The notes beneath the pieces were generated by a model. That model saw only the letters and a program-made list of their open reading frames with translations. It ran no database searches and was not told the origin of the DNA. Below, one piece after another: positions 1 through 12,774 of a stretch of DNA of 64,000 bases. Every line of letters begins with the position of its first letter. Position 1 is the stretch's first letter. This DNA is from Tomocerus qinae. Lineage: Eukaryota > Arthropoda > Collembola > Entomobryomorpha > Tomoceridae. The stretch lies in the NCBI GenBank assembly GCA_020055645.1, contig CM034546.1:77624001-77688000 (forward strand), in the 5' to 3' direction. Made by a program: the position numbers and the translations under genes.

Positions 1-560
1 AATTAATTTTAGTATTTAATTATTTTACTGCCATGAGAAAAGTGTATTATTGTCTTTTGCATCCTTAATGGACGATATGCTTGAAAATAATTTTTTCAAA
101 TTTATTGCTAGCTAATATACATTCACATAATAAAGGGGTGGCCCAGAATTGACCGTAAACAGGAAAGGATAGAAACGCACACATTGGCGTGTGTGCGTAA
201 AAAATATTTTGCCATGGAGCTGGCGTATGAGTTTTCCAAAATGCTTGTTCTAGAGTAATTGGTACATGGTCCATGGACAGGTATTTCCGTATTCTTAGCT
301 TCAATTTCGCATGCATAACTCAAAATATACTTTATTTACAAAGTTTTGGTAAAGATTTTTCAAAACACTGTTTAAATATCTAGGATCAAATTTCAGAAAA
401 ATTGTCTCTAAGAAAAGTAAGAAAGTAGAAACCAAGTAACATTAAATTCTACTTCTCCTGATGAGAACCAAATCAAATGCTCTAGAAATTGTGTTTGGTA
501 TCTAGCTATCTATTAGATCATCACGACAATCAAATAGCAAAATAACATTGTTAAACTTAC
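1..560. other. AT-rich sequence, possibly the 3' part of the CARD-exon gene
   Basis: No convincing open frame on either strand. On the minus strand a pyrimidine-rich acceptor-like site ends near 412. If it were joined to the donor of the CARD-like exon at 561, the frame would close after four codons, so the end of that gene is not resolved here. Confidence 0.4.
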
Positions 561-757
561 AATTTCGTCCACTTCCATTGTGGTCAAAATTTTGCTTTGA
601 ATCAGCAGATTTGAAAGAGGTGTCAAATTAGTTGTATTGCCGGCTAGGAAATGCATGTTCTCCTTAATAATTTCCCCCAACAGTGATTGAGACATATTAC
701 CATTAAGATAATGAGTCAAAAGTTTGTGTTTAAATTTGTTTGGTTTCTTAACCTTAA
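561..757 (-). CDS. Possible CARD-domain exon
   Basis: Internal exon of an unidentified minus-strand gene. It is bounded on its 5' side by a plausible AG acceptor (CAG next to 757) and on its 3' side by a perfect GTAAGT donor just below 561. The roughly 65 residues read like the first three helices of a caspase-recruitment domain: an amphipathic start, then IIKENMHFLAGN, NLTPLSNLLIQ and KILTTMEVDEI. This follows the CARD pattern of a basic or polar helix, an L..L helix and an 'LT..E..EI' turn. CARDs act as homotypic adaptors in apoptosis and innate immunity. Neither the start of the gene nor the remaining helices were found, so the exon may belong to a caspase, an APAF1-type adaptor or something else. 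The identification rests on pattern memory only. Confidence 0.35.
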
Positions 758-2258
758 CTGTTAGCTTTTGGACACGAAGTAAATGAATAATCTTCAGGTT
801 TAGCACACTATATAATGTACTCCACTTAGCTAACAAGATATAATACACATTGTACGACACTTTAGCCTATTTTTCTTGTTTGAGTTCATTTCTCTGCCTT
901 CTTGAATTTCGGCTGATATAAATATGGTAATGCATGGAAAAACAAAACCGAAACTAAAAAACCAGGGCAATAATATGTCTACATTTTGCTTATTTATTTG
1001 GTAACTTTATACCGTCTTCAGGTTTCCATTCTAACTTTGCTATTATTTTCCTTCAGCCGTCTTTCATAGGCTATTTAAAGCTTATCTTTCTGAGCCAGCG
1101 CCCGTCCGGTTGGTTTTAATAGGAAATGCAAGTTGCCTCCAGTTGAGACAGATAAAATGTACTTGAATCACAATCAAATTGGCATACTTAACTGGCCATC
1201 ATAAACAACTTTAAACTAACAATATCAAGTCAATGTAATACCATCCACAAAATAAATAAATAAGTAATGCATAAATTAATTTGTATAAGAACTTTAATTA
1301 GTATTCGTTAGCATATTTTGCTGGTTACAGAATAATTTCATTCAAGTTGTGGCTTTCAAATTATAGACAGTCTTCGGTTTCATAAAACCTACGTCATCTT
1401 ATTTTTCTCAAATCCATAACCTTTCCTTTAACTATACACACACTGAGCGAAACTAGTTTCCGTAGAGTACAATGACACACAAACTTTTCATACAGCATAG
1501 ATTATTAATTTGTGGAGGTCTGTATAACAAAGAATAAACAAAATAGAATACTAGGAAACTACCGATCCGACTTGCAAGGCTATTAAATTTGACTCACTAA
1601 GAAATGTATAAATATATAATAATATATAAATATATATAAACCCGTCAGCTATGTTTAAAAGACAAATGAGAAACCTTCACGCTAAATATTCGTCAAACCT
1701 TGACCTTTATCGACTTTGTTCTTCTATAATATACAGATAAATATGCTTTGTGGAATGTTCCTAAAGTCAATGTTTGTCTCATGGAAACCATTTTGGTGCT
1801 TTTAAACAGTGAAGAGTAATTTTGGTTCTATTATGTACGTGTCCGTGATATAGTCATGTATAAATTCAACCCATCCTTTCTATTTAATAGTACTGATTAT
1901 AAAATTTATTATATAATATACCGATAATGAAAATTTAGTGCAAGGTTTATTAAATTTAGTGTCAAAATTGTCCTTATCAATAATCATAGTACCTATAAGC
2001 AAATCCTCAAATCTACATAATTTAGGTATTACTATTTTTATTGCCTTAAAATTTGTTATAAAACTTCTTAGGGCAAATTCTTTAATACTTCCGACTTTAA
2101 GTATATAGTATTTTATCTGCATTTAGTGTATTTTGGATTTCCAGTCAATTTTATAAATAAATTTTAATTTTGAAACTTAATTTTAGTGTAATGTATGGGA
2201 TTGACTTCTGATCTAGGAGTGATATTGATATTTATACATCGTACAAATAATTATATAC
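758..2258. other. Intergenic AT-rich sequence
   Basis: No coding or RNA gene recognised. It contains a short TATAAATA-type simple repeat around 1607-1640. The 80-codon minus-strand frame at 1880-2122 shows no family resemblance and no splice or promoter context. Confidence 0.5.
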
Positions 2259-2265
2259 TCAGTTG
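2259..2265 (+). promoter_or_regulatory. Arthropod initiator element (TCAGTTG)
   Basis: A perfect arthropod Inr consensus lies about 40 bases upstream of the ATG at 2305, the likely start of the ionotropic-receptor-like gene. It suggests the transcription start, even though the gene is now interrupted. Confidence 0.45.
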
Positions 2266-2304
2266 GTGACAAACACAATATTTCGAAGGAAATTAGATTT
2301 CATA

Positions 2305-4761
2305 ATGAACATTCTGACAAGAGGATATATAGGAGTTATTGTATTTGCTATTTTCAGCGCGCATAGTATAGTCTTTGCTGGAAAATTAGAAAATTTAATG
2401 TCAGTGGAGAAGGATTGTTACATCAACCTGATATTTTACGAAATTTACTCCGCCCAAGCTACAAAGATATTGGAAGAGTTGTTAAACATAATAATTCCGT
2501 ATTCTCTAATGAACATTGATTCATTAAAACGAAACTTTGGTCAAAAGTATGAAAATATCGCAGAACAGGAAAAGAACTTGGAAATATATCAAGAAATCAT
2601 GAAATCGAAGTATGAGTGCAATGGCGAAAAAGGCGATATTATACTGTCACCTTATTTGAGTAATATATTTACGTTGTATTGTGCATTTTTCTGTGAATAT
2701 GAATTCAAGCCATTTAACTGACATGGCATTAACAAATTACTTAATTGAATACGTTGGAATCAATTTCACATTTAATCAATTTAATAGTTTCCATAAACCG
2801 TACTTGTCACTGGGGCAGACATGCTACAAAAGTCTACCAAGAGTTCATCATTACACACATATTTACTTTTTCGTCCAAAAAGAAATTCTGGATTCCCACG
2901 AAAGCCAAACCAGATTTTTGAGTGAAATTAAAATTCATTTATCTGGATTAAATGGACATTATTATGGGCAGTCATTAGATGACGAAGACCACAGGATATT
3001 CTTCATTTGTGGGAAATGTCAAAGTCATGGAGATACCGAAAAAGCAAATGAATTTATGGACAGTTTAGTTTTCACACACAGTACTAACTCGGGAAGACAT
3101 AATCTAAACCGTACAATTTTGAGAAAAATCCTTACAGATGCTGCATTAATGAATAGTAATATTTTAAAAGCAAAAATGTATTCAGAAGTTAATCGTATAG
3201 GACGCAAATATTTTTATTGTGGGCCAAGATTATTAAACGAATACTTTACATCAGCTTTCATTAAAAATGGGATCGACGTAAGTTATATTTTATCTTCGAT
3301 TGTCTTTTACCGTTTCCCTAATATGACCATTGGCAAACGAAGACAATGTCATTGGAGTAATATAGAAGTGGGCGAAATTCTTGAATTTCAAATGACATTC
3401 GAATATTCCACTGAGAGCCTTTACTTCAATGCACAAAGGCTTGAAGACAACTTGATTCCAACTAGTTCAGAAAGTTATAATTACATTTCTTGTGTTGTCC
3501 TGGAAGATGAAAGTCTGTCGTTCTACGGCTACATTCGTCCATTTCAACCCTCTGCTTGGATTGCAATTCTGATGACAATATTTATTGTCACATTGTTCTT
3601 CCAACTGGCATTATATTTGAAGCACAACGAAACCTACCAGTTCATTTTCCCTTGCTGGGCTTATGTCCTTTGCAACAATTGTGGATTCCCTAAAAAGTTG
3701 GAGAAATATTTCTGGTTCAAAATTGTTTTGAGTCTATACTTGTTGATATTCATCGTTCTGACTAACGGCTATGCAGGAATTGTCATCACGGATTTAACTG
3801 AGCCGAGACCTGTCAAACAAATCGAGTCTTTTGAAGATATTGCAACTTTAGACGATATTTCAGTTGTCAGTCCAATGGCGCTTGGCGGCGAAGCGCCGTA
3901 CGAACCATTGTCAATGTCAGTTTATTTCCAAAATTGGTTATTGTTCAATTACAATTGCTATGTATATTTGAACGAAACTCCAAGCACCGTTGACGGCACA
4001 TTACTTAAATGTGAAGAAAATGGTTCTATTTGCAAAACCTCACCTTCCAAGATGTACCTTTGGAAACTGTGCAATCAGCATTGCAACACAATAACCAACT
4101 GGAAAAAAATAGTTACAATCTTTATTTTTCCTTCACTACAGATACAATAATTTATCCTAAATTTGGGTTAAAACTAAAAGCAATTGATAATAAGGTTCGT
4201 TTCCCAGAGGTTTTCCCACAATTATCTTTTCAACAATGGATTTCCCAATGCAATAGATCAGTGTTTGTGGATAGACAAAGCCAAATTCATCGATTTTTAA
4301 ATGATTCTCTTTGGAAGGGTATCAAGCCTAAACGAAAATTGTACATTAGAGTTCCAGATAACAATACAATTAGTTTTAGTATGTAAGGCTACAGCGAGTT
4401 CGTTTTGTTTCAAGAACGCATTAATGGAAAACTTTTTATTTTGTCCGACTCTGGGATCTACTCCAAATGGATGAATGTTTTCAATAACTTAGATTTTACC
4501 CTATGTCAATATTGTCTGGATAGAGATCAACCACGACCTTTGAACTTTTACAATTCAAACATTTTCACCATTTTTGCCGTTTGCTTAGCTTGTACAGTTT
4601 TGTACTTCTTGGCGTTTGTTTGGGAATTTAAGCCCGTCTTGTTTCATTTAGCTTCCGATTTGATTTCCAATTCCAATCCATGTTGTGACGTTCATAGCTC
4701 ACAGCGAAATCCCAAAATTGACAACAGTCGAATGATTTTAGTAGCTTCTCATCACAATTAA
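2305..4761 (+). pseudogene. Divergent ionotropic receptor (iGluR-like), interrupted
   Basis: Single-exon relative of the arthropod ionotropic receptors, ligand-gated channels used in chemosensation. The ATG at 2305 starts a signal peptide. A long extracellular region follows, then M1 (around 3556-3620, SAWIAILMTIFIVTLFF), M3 (around 3718-3790, ending NGYAGIVITDLTEP, at the position of the iGluR SYTANLAAFLT segment), a second ligand-binding lobe, and a final helix (around 4558-4630, TIFAVCLACTVLYFLAF) before a short tail. Three lesions interrupt it. The frame shifts by one base near 2685-2690 in a T5 run and again near 4028-4031 in a T run, and an in-frame TAA lies at 4384-4386. The conserved order of segments across all breaks shows one ancestral gene. 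The two frameshifts could be assembly errors; the stop codon is harder to explain that way. No intron that removes the stop was found. Confidence 0.7.
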
Positions 4762-6382
4762 AAAATATTCAATTGCAATGTATGTATACCTGCACCTTAA
4801 ATCTTGCTTATTGCAATGATTATGCAAATGTAGTACAATACAATATGAATTTAACTTTTGAGAGGGTAAGAGGACACTCTGACAGTCAACGCTCGAATTC
4901 CATTATCCGATTCCTAACCAAAGAGCATTATGTCTAAGACAAAACGCTTGGCTACAAATTATAAAGTACAATTCGTAAAAACAAATCTATTATTAGTATT
5001 ATTTATTTACAGCAATCGCCAACGTGCATAATCGCAGCATGAATTTTTGTGCTTCATAAGCGCGTGATTAATTCAATAAATACTTTATGCATAATTTATT
5101 TGGTATTGAGCTTTCCAAGACTCCGATTAAATACAGAAGACTTGTGTACCCAAAATTTTCCAAAACGTTCACTGTTTGGAAAAATTAACTTTTCAAAATT
5201 GAGAGTTTTCAGAATAGTTTCCGTTTGTACCTTTCCTTTCCGTGACATTTTTGACGAGATGAAAATCATTCTGCAAAATATTAAAGAACTAAATATACAA
5301 TTACACACAATTACAATTACAAAGGTTTGAAAAAAGCCATTATACAAATGAATCATGCACAAAGTATTACTAGAGTTATCACAACATCAACTTGTAACGT
5401 TGCATATAGTGATGAACATGCCAGGCCAAATCTGACATTTGCAGTCTGCGTCCATATTAAGTTAGCATAAGTTATATTAATATATAATAGTCATTATCAT
5501 TCTACATCAAAGCATTGGTATTAAATACATAATTAATCATGATGTAATGAAAAATGTTTTGTAACTCCTCAACAGATAGCTATTGCATGATGTTTTGTAA
5601 ACTAAGCTCATGAAATAGCGATTAAAAGTCTTTTAACATTCGTTAAATTCATTTAATGTCATTCCATCTGCTAAGACTAATGTTTACAAGCATAATAACT
5701 AAGAGAAATGAGGAATAGGAAGCAAAATATTTGATGCCTTCACTATACTACGCAATTCATTATCACTATCACCACTTGAATAATCGCTCTACAAGTTTCA
5801 TGCGGTCAACGTAAGAAATCAATAATACAGAAATATCTGCAGTGTATTTGAATAGTTTGTGGTTGAAAATTTTTAGAGCCTTGCAAAATATAAACACCAA
5901 CTTCATCAATATTCATCATTGCCTTTTCTTCCTTGCCTAGCTTTAATTAATTGGCGTGATGAAGAAATGAAACGAATGATAAACGCAATGTTGACTAAGT
6001 ATTGCAATCCATTTTCAATTTAAATAGCTTAATTAAACTCACATCCAATACTCAGTAAAATATTTCTACATTGGAAAATTGATGATACTAATATTCAATA
6101 CCACTAAAACTAAAAAAATAACATCAAAATACGACAGCATCTTTTAATACGTAGTGTAGTCTATTTCCTGTTAAACTACATAAGTACATAACAATATTAG
6201 GCAAGTATGAAATTGGTGAGATTACCCAATGCACAAGGACAGAAGCTAATAAATTATTTTTACTTGCAATTAAAATAAAGTTGTCAGTTACAATTATCCA
6301 TTCAAGCAGATTAAACACTCGTTAATTTGAAGTTATATGAAAAATTATAATTCCAATATATCCGACTCTTTATTTGGAAAAG
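4762..6382. other. Intergenic AT-rich sequence
   Basis: No gene supported. Overlapping open frames at 5049-5362 on both strands lack start context, splice sites or family resemblance. Confidence 0.5.
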
Positions 6383-8317
6383 ATGTCCGGAAAAAATGGA
6401 ACTGTTCTTGCAACGGTACCTTTTTGGGTAGTACTCATTTTGTTACAATTTAGCAGTGACGGTAAATACTAATTTTTTTCTGGTTGCCACCCTGTTCATT
6501 TGTGCACTTTAGTTCCCATTTTCACAAAATAATTTAAATTCTAAAATATAGTACAATTTTTTAAATAAAATTTTTAATTATAATGTGATGTAGAAATAAT
6601 TTTGTCTAATAATGATTTATCAAATATTTTGAATTTTTGAAACTATTGCGACCGGTATAATTATAGTACGGGCCGAAAACGGGAAAATCAGCAAGAAAAT
6701 TCATGGCAAAAGAGTTGAGCGATCTTTTAATGGGACAGTTGCCACGAATCCTTCACTTACAATGGTAATGGAAGTTAAGCCATACTATAATTGGAACTAT
6801 ATTTTTACTGCAATAATACTGAGTGACACTTGTGCTGTCTCACGAGCTAGAGGAATTGTCAAGTAAGTAATGTAAAATTATAGATTAAACGAAATATGGC
6901 TAAAATATATATAAGCAGGTGTACGCCATTATATCATCGCCGAAATATATTTTTAAATAAAGTTCCAATACTTACCCTCCCACTATTATCACCGACTTTT
7001 ATCGTTCGATTTTTATCCCACGGCCTGGCTGCGATGTCCAGTACCACATTAGCAACATAGAACTAAATGATCCTGCTTTTAATTTTCCGACTCGGGAACA
7101 CGACATTAGCATGCTACAGGTTTGTCACCAACTTTCATCATTTCATCTCATTCTAATATTTAGATAAGTATAATATTATAACTTACGATTTGTGTGATGG
7201 GCTACGGCCCGCTGGAAACGCAATAAAATAATATCTAATCTAATCTAATGTTATACCTTGCGAGCTGGAAACCTGAAACCCATTTATGGTTTTATTTAAT
7301 CAAGATAACAATTCTTTAATAATCAGCTATAAAATAGTATATGCAAATTATTAGTTAAAAATTTAATTTTGGTAATCAACATGAATTAAAATTCCATCGC
7401 AACATCGCAAGTAACAACATTTATAAAGAATGTCCTTAATATTGCTATTAATAATATTTATATTCAGCTTATTAATTTAAATTACAAATCAGCACTTGGA
7501 ATAACTGGAAATGATTGCAGGTGAAGAGAAAAATAAGACTAGATTACGATGGAGGATGTGGGGGCACTCCCGTTCAACGTGCTTGGTTCTCTTGTGAAGA
7601 AAACGGTCCACCTGTGAATTATAAAGAATGTTACTACACATCTTTTGGCTTGACATATTCATTGCCCGATGGAAGTCCTACTCCATTGGCCCCAGAAAAT
7701 ATTGCACCGACCAAATCCCAAGTAAAAGTGTTATCGAAAGAAGAGTGTGAACGTAGACGGCTGATACATGAGCCAAATGCTACAGTTGTTCAGCACCCCA
7801 AGGACCAATTGTGCGTCTCTACTTTTGAAAATCATTCTCCTTCCTGTGATGTAAGTTTTTTGTACTTTTGCGACTACATCTTTGAATTTTGAGAAAGTAT
7901 CTTTAAGTGATTTAATTGTTTATGAATAATTATTAGCAAGATTTGAATGGCGGTGTTTTTTGCAAATATTGGAAACCCGATTCCGATGGACATTATAATG
8001 ACCCCTATGACCATTACGAATATGAACATTCTCGGGAAAATGATTTTGAAAAGTATGTAGTAGTAGGTCATCGAGTTTACGGGTTTGGTCAACTCTTCTG
8101 CCAGGCCGAAAGTGCGGCGTTTATCCTTAAATTCGGTTCACAAACATACCGACAGTTGTTCAGGACATGCGGTTTCATTTGCAGCAGTACTTTACCTAAA
8201 GGCTATCGATGTCAGGGAAATCCACCTTCTTATTTAGGACCGGTTTATTGTATCCCTGAAAAAATACCAGTTCAGCCATACAGTCATGGGCATGCGGGAT
8301 ACAATGCACCATATTAG
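6383..8317 (+). CDS. Secreted serine protease homologue, catalytically dead (five exons)
   Basis: Exons 6383-6461, 6667-6862, 6963-7119, 7521-7850 and 7937-8317 join in consistent phases (1, 2, 0, 0) into about 380 residues. Exon 1 is a signal peptide. The rest follows the chymotrypsin fold: SFNGTVATNPSLTMVME at the IVGG position, HDISMLQVKRKI at the Asp102 strand, TSFGLTYSLPDGSPTPL at the GWG loop, and VVVGHRVYGFG near the C terminus. The His57 box LTAAHC is replaced by CAVSRARG. The GDSGGP box is replaced by DQDLNGGVF, so His and Ser are missing while Asp is kept. Known serine protease homologues act as cofactors or decoys in arthropod haemolymph immunity and clotting; this role is inferred only. 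There is no clip domain. AATAAA follows near 8465. The first acceptor of exon 3 is the least certain junction. Confidence 0.75.
7166..7250. repeat. Possible 3' tail of a non-LTR retrotransposon
   Basis: Inside intron 3 of the serine protease homologue there is a GC-rich snippet (GGGCTACGGCCCGCTGG), then CAATAAAATAATA, then three TCTAA units. This is the usual look of a 5'-truncated LINE 3' end. It is too short to assign a family. Confidence 0.3.
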
Positions 8318-8873
8318 GAAATATGGTGCACATACATTTAATATTTACACTAATTTTAACATTTGTAAAAATTATATGCGCAGTCAAACACATGACATGA
8401 ATAACCTTGACAATTATTATAGCATTGGGCTCTGTAGAAATTCGTATCCTAACTACGTTGATATAATAAAGAAAGTTTCAAAAAATTTCTAAAAAATTGC
8501 GAAAAGATCAACTGACTTTTAAAATTATTTACAGTAGTAGTTAAATATCAAAAATTCACAAAATTACTTACTATTTTAGCCCCATCGCTTACGATTCCAA
8601 GTATACCTATGTAAGTCTCTACGGAAAAGTGTAGTCTACTATATAGTATACAGTATATTTTAGTAAACTGAGAAATAAATTATGCCATACGAGTAAATTA
8701 AATCCATAACTTTATTCCTTTTACCGCCCAAAATATATTAAAATGTAATGATGCCGTGCCAAAGATTTATTCCAAGCATTATTTACAATATTGGGCAATG
8801 AATTTGGAAAGATAAGTTATTTTGTACTTCCCAGAAACATTTTTGCAATTTTATTTTCACAAAAGTGCAGTGA
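8318..8873. other. Convergent 3' flanks
   Basis: Space between the convergent serine protease homologue and alkaline phosphatase genes. AATAAA signals lie near 8465 and 8674; nothing else is recognised. Confidence 0.5.
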
Positions 8874-11185
8874 TTATTGGACAATGTATTTAATCAGTGT
8901 TAGTGACATTGCACTAATGATTATTACGTGAAAGTGATTAAATAAATAATTTGCGGAAGAGGGAGTAGTTGTACCTATTGGGTTTCCATCACAAAACTTA
9001 GCACCTGAGCCAACACAAGATGCATATCCTAAAACATGAGGGATGTAGCTTTGCATGACAACGCCAGAGAGGAGATGAGCAAAAGGACCCCGTGAGTAAA
9101 TGAGCACGTCGTCTCCTCCGTGACTTTCTGATTCCCTATATGCAGTTGCAATTTGTTGGTATCGAAGATCTTCAAGATCGTCTCCAGTGATGTTGTATCG
9201 TGTACATCCTTCTGGGTCATTTGGCTTATATCCTGGTCCATTGGCATATCCCAAAGCGCTGTAGGGAAGTTCATCATCTGCCATGTCTTGTGAAGTCATC
9301 AGAGGATTTCCTCTTAGAGGATACCCGGAAAATGTCATGACGTGGGCGTGATCCGCAGTCACTGAAATGGTCGTGTCTTCAATAGATGTCATAGTGTCAG
9401 CTTTCTTTATAGCTTTGTCAAATTCGATTGTTTCCCACAATGCTCTTTGTCCCCAGTTGGAGTGATGAGCGTGATCTATTCTACCTCCTTAAATACAAAA
9501 AATTTAATTATTGCGTGTTTTTCTGTTTCCTAAGTATACTAAATTACCTTCAACGAATAGGTAGTATCCTTTAGGATTTCGAGACAGGATCTCAATTGCA
9601 ACCTTTGTCATTTCCTCCAGTGAAGGATCTCCATTTTCTTCCTGTTCATGGTAATACTCCATCTCCGATGCTGCAAAGAGACCCAACAGGAAATCCGTAT
9701 TGGATGTGTTGACCCTACGCAATTCTTCAATATTTGTGACATATGCAGATTTTTCTGCCGGATGTGAATCTCGCCATACTTTGATTAGATCCTTCCCATC
9801 TCCTCTTGTTCCTATTCCTATTTCTGGATGTTCTATATTCTTATCGAAAAATCTGTCTCCCCCACCTCCTAAGATTACCTGTTCCATTTCAGACGGAATA
9901 TTGCGGAATTATTTCTAAATCTTTGATTCATTCAACAAAAAGTTACAATTCCAAATCTTACATTAAACTTGTTCCCTGGTTCCTTCAAGACAAGTTGCTC
10001 TGTGATATCGTCACAATCGTCGGGGTTTATGCCATCCTTTCTCACCGAAACATCATCTTCCCAATCTCTCTCAGCAATGTGTGAATATGCACCAGCGGGA
10101 GAAGCATCTGTCAGACGGGATGTAGTTATGATCCCTGTAGATTTCCCAGCAGCCTTTCCAATGCAAAATTTGAATTTTTTTATTTATTTTCGAGTAATCA
10201 CTAAATATGATTTTAAAATTAATATTTAGTAATAATACATACTTGACTCCAGGCCAATATTGATGAGATTTGATTTTCCGGTTTCATCTGGGCAACACAA
10301 TCTTTCCTTTTCACAGCCGGAGACACGCCAATTGTTTTCACATTTGCTTTAGTCCCACCGAGATAGGCTGTTGCAGAACATGCTGAATCTGCCACTTGAG
10401 CATCAGAACAGAATGTCTAAACTCATAAAATACAAGTTCCTACAGTTGCAATGTTATTGACATATTACTTTTATTCAAAAATGTCAAAATTTTCCAGAAA
10501 TATTTCTACCTTAGAAACTCCAATGTACGGAAACGTTTCAAAATGTAGTTCTCCTTCTTCGCCAAATTTTAAATTATCCACTTGCTGTCCCTTTAAAATT
10601 CGAGCTGCACTCACAGTAGGTACGGACATTCCATCACCCAAGAAAAATATGACGTTTTTAGCCTGTTTTTCAACTTTATTGATTTTTAGTTTAGCCATCA
10701 ATGTATCCTGAGCCGATTTGAACCAATGTTCTTTATCTGAAAAGATAAAGAATAACTTAAACAAAACATTTATGCCAGTGAAATTAACACAATGTACTTA
10801 TTATTACAATATTATTTCTCAGAATTTATTTTGTAAGTAAAAGATTGTCACCTTCATATACGACATCTTCATCAATTTCTGTCATTTGTTGCATATCAGG
10901 GTGCATTCGCCTTACATCTGCACAATAAAATAAATTGAAGATGGTCTTACATATTTAGTGGTTGTAAATTAATGCATAACTATAACTAGGTAATTAGTAA
11001 ATATTGATTATAAATGCCTTTACATTTAACAATACAAATCTTTTTTAATTTATAGCAGATATTGTCAATCACATAGAAATAATAAAATATCTTTTACCGA
11101 CTCCAGGCCTTCCATGATTAGAAAAACTCGTAGCCGTTCCTAAAATAAGAAGCAAAATTGCTAATGCAAATATTTGAGACTCCAT
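8874..11185 (-). CDS. Alkaline phosphatase, GPI-anchored type (seven exons)
   Basis: Exons on the minus strand are 11098-11185, 10852-10917, 10510-10736, 10243-10416, 9962-10153, 9548-9878 and 8874-9487. All junctions are GT-AG and phase-compatible, giving 563 residues. The first exon is a signal peptide (MESQIFALAILLLILGTATS). Family landmarks are FFLGDGMSVPTVSAARI (first metal site), VADSACSAT (nucleophile serine, matching the alkaline phosphatase signature), AAGKSTGIITTSR, VILGGG, GGRIDHAHH and TADHAH (zinc ligands), and SESHGGDDV. The tail ends in a short hydrophobic stretch (HVIIISAMSLTLIKY) as expected for GPI attachment. It should remove phosphate from extracellular substrates at the outer cell surface, in arthropods typically in gut or tubule membranes. 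The gene looks intact, with no frameshift, and about the usual family length. The exact paralogue is not decided. Confidence 0.93.
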
Positions 11186-12774
11186 TATGTAGTCGTTCTT
11201 ATTTGTCAGCAGATTAACAATTAATTGCAAGTAACTAAACTTACATTATCCACCTTTTAAATGAATTTATTTCCAGTTTTAATTGGAAAGTTACGTCAGA
11301 TAAAATTGACAGTGAGAAGTGCATCTTACGCAACAGAGCGAAGCAACAGAAATCTTGATTATTTTCAGTGTTTCATATTTTGTCAGTTAAAATATTCTGC
11401 AACTAATCAAATACCCCTTGAGTACTGTTTACTTCGGAATTTTAAAAGCTAAAGGAAAATGCTGAGAAAAATCTCAATTATTTCTTACATCCCAAATTTG
11501 TCTGATTCTTTTTCTCTGATTCTATTTTCTATTAGCAAGGATGCTAGAATGAACACTTGCTTATTTTTTAATGATCCTATACAAGCTGTTTATAACGTTA
11601 GTAATTGTAATAATCAGATTATTGAGAAAAAATGCCTACTGTATTTATATTCAATTAAATATACAGTTGTTTAACTGGTGTCACTTTTGAAACAGGCAAT
11701 CAATCATTGTTCTTGCTGTATGGGTAATTAATTATGTTTTCGTTTTATCTTGATAAGTAAGTATGTTTGTAACGTACTTGTGTACATATCTAGCAGTCAG
11801 AAAAATGATGTATAAAAGAACGTACACTATAATAACCATAACAAAACGGATGTAATACAGAGAAGTTTATATTTCTGACCTAAGGTGTAAATATTTAATT
11901 TTTTATGCAGTAATTTTAATGTAAATTGTTAAAAAAAATAATTATTATGTAGTTGAAAATGTTTATTTAATCTATGTATTATATTTTAATAATTATGCTA
12001 TCTGGCTTAGCCACTTTAACAATGCAGGGATTATAGTATAATTAAGTTTGTAAAGCGTTGGGAAGGAAAAGGATTAGATTTGATTTGGATTTTAACGTAT
12101 ATAATACAGCGTCCATCCATACTATACTTATTTACAAGCAATCTCATAAGTAATCCGTAATACGTAACATGGTAAAAATCTGATATATTGTATTCAGCTT
12201 TTGCGTAGCACACAACTTAGAATTGATCCAGTCCACACAGATAAATATTTTTGTTATCAGCAGGCATTTCTGTGTCGTGACTTTGGATTACCAATTATCA
12301 TCAAGGGAATAGTGTGCGTTCATTTTATTAGTCAACCTAAGCAAAATATACATTTCCATCGATAATAAAAATTGTTGAAGTGCCAGTTCTGTACATTTTA
12401 TATTACACTGAAGGCCGCTTTCATTCTGTCTGATTAATAAATTAATACCAGGATATAATATGAAAACGAAGTTTAGTAATGGCTGGAATTTGCAATACCT
12501 TGTGCCCGCGCACGGTGTAATACCATTTCCATTTAATTACTGAAAGGGACAATTGTCCAAGGAAACTTTAGAGTGAAAAATGTAATCAATATATTTTTTT
12601 TAAATTACAACATCGGAAATCGGGAATAATTTATAAAATCTGCAATGCATTGAATAACGAGTACGTGGCGCATTGGTACACACTGATAATATACATAGAC
12701 CCGTAAGAACTTGAATAATTCTAATCTAATCTCTGTTTCTGATAACAATAAAATACAATAATAAAACTACCTGA
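11186..12774. other. Intergenic AT-rich sequence
   Basis: Includes the promoter side of the alkaline phosphatase gene. Open frames at 11261-11674 and 12031-12213 have no family resemblance. A TATAAAAG motif near 11812 has no gene recognisable downstream. Confidence 0.5.

Noticed and set aside
1607-1640. AT-rich run as an origin or regulatory element
   Set aside because: Simple TATA-type low-complexity sequence, common throughout the window.
5049-5362. Overlapping open frames of about 90 codons on both strands
   Set aside because: No signal peptide, family motif or splice/promoter signals; length is expected by chance in AT-rich DNA with few GC stops.
8286-8492. Frame overlapping the end of the serine protease homologue
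   Set aside because: It is a shadow of the last exon and its 3' untranslated region.
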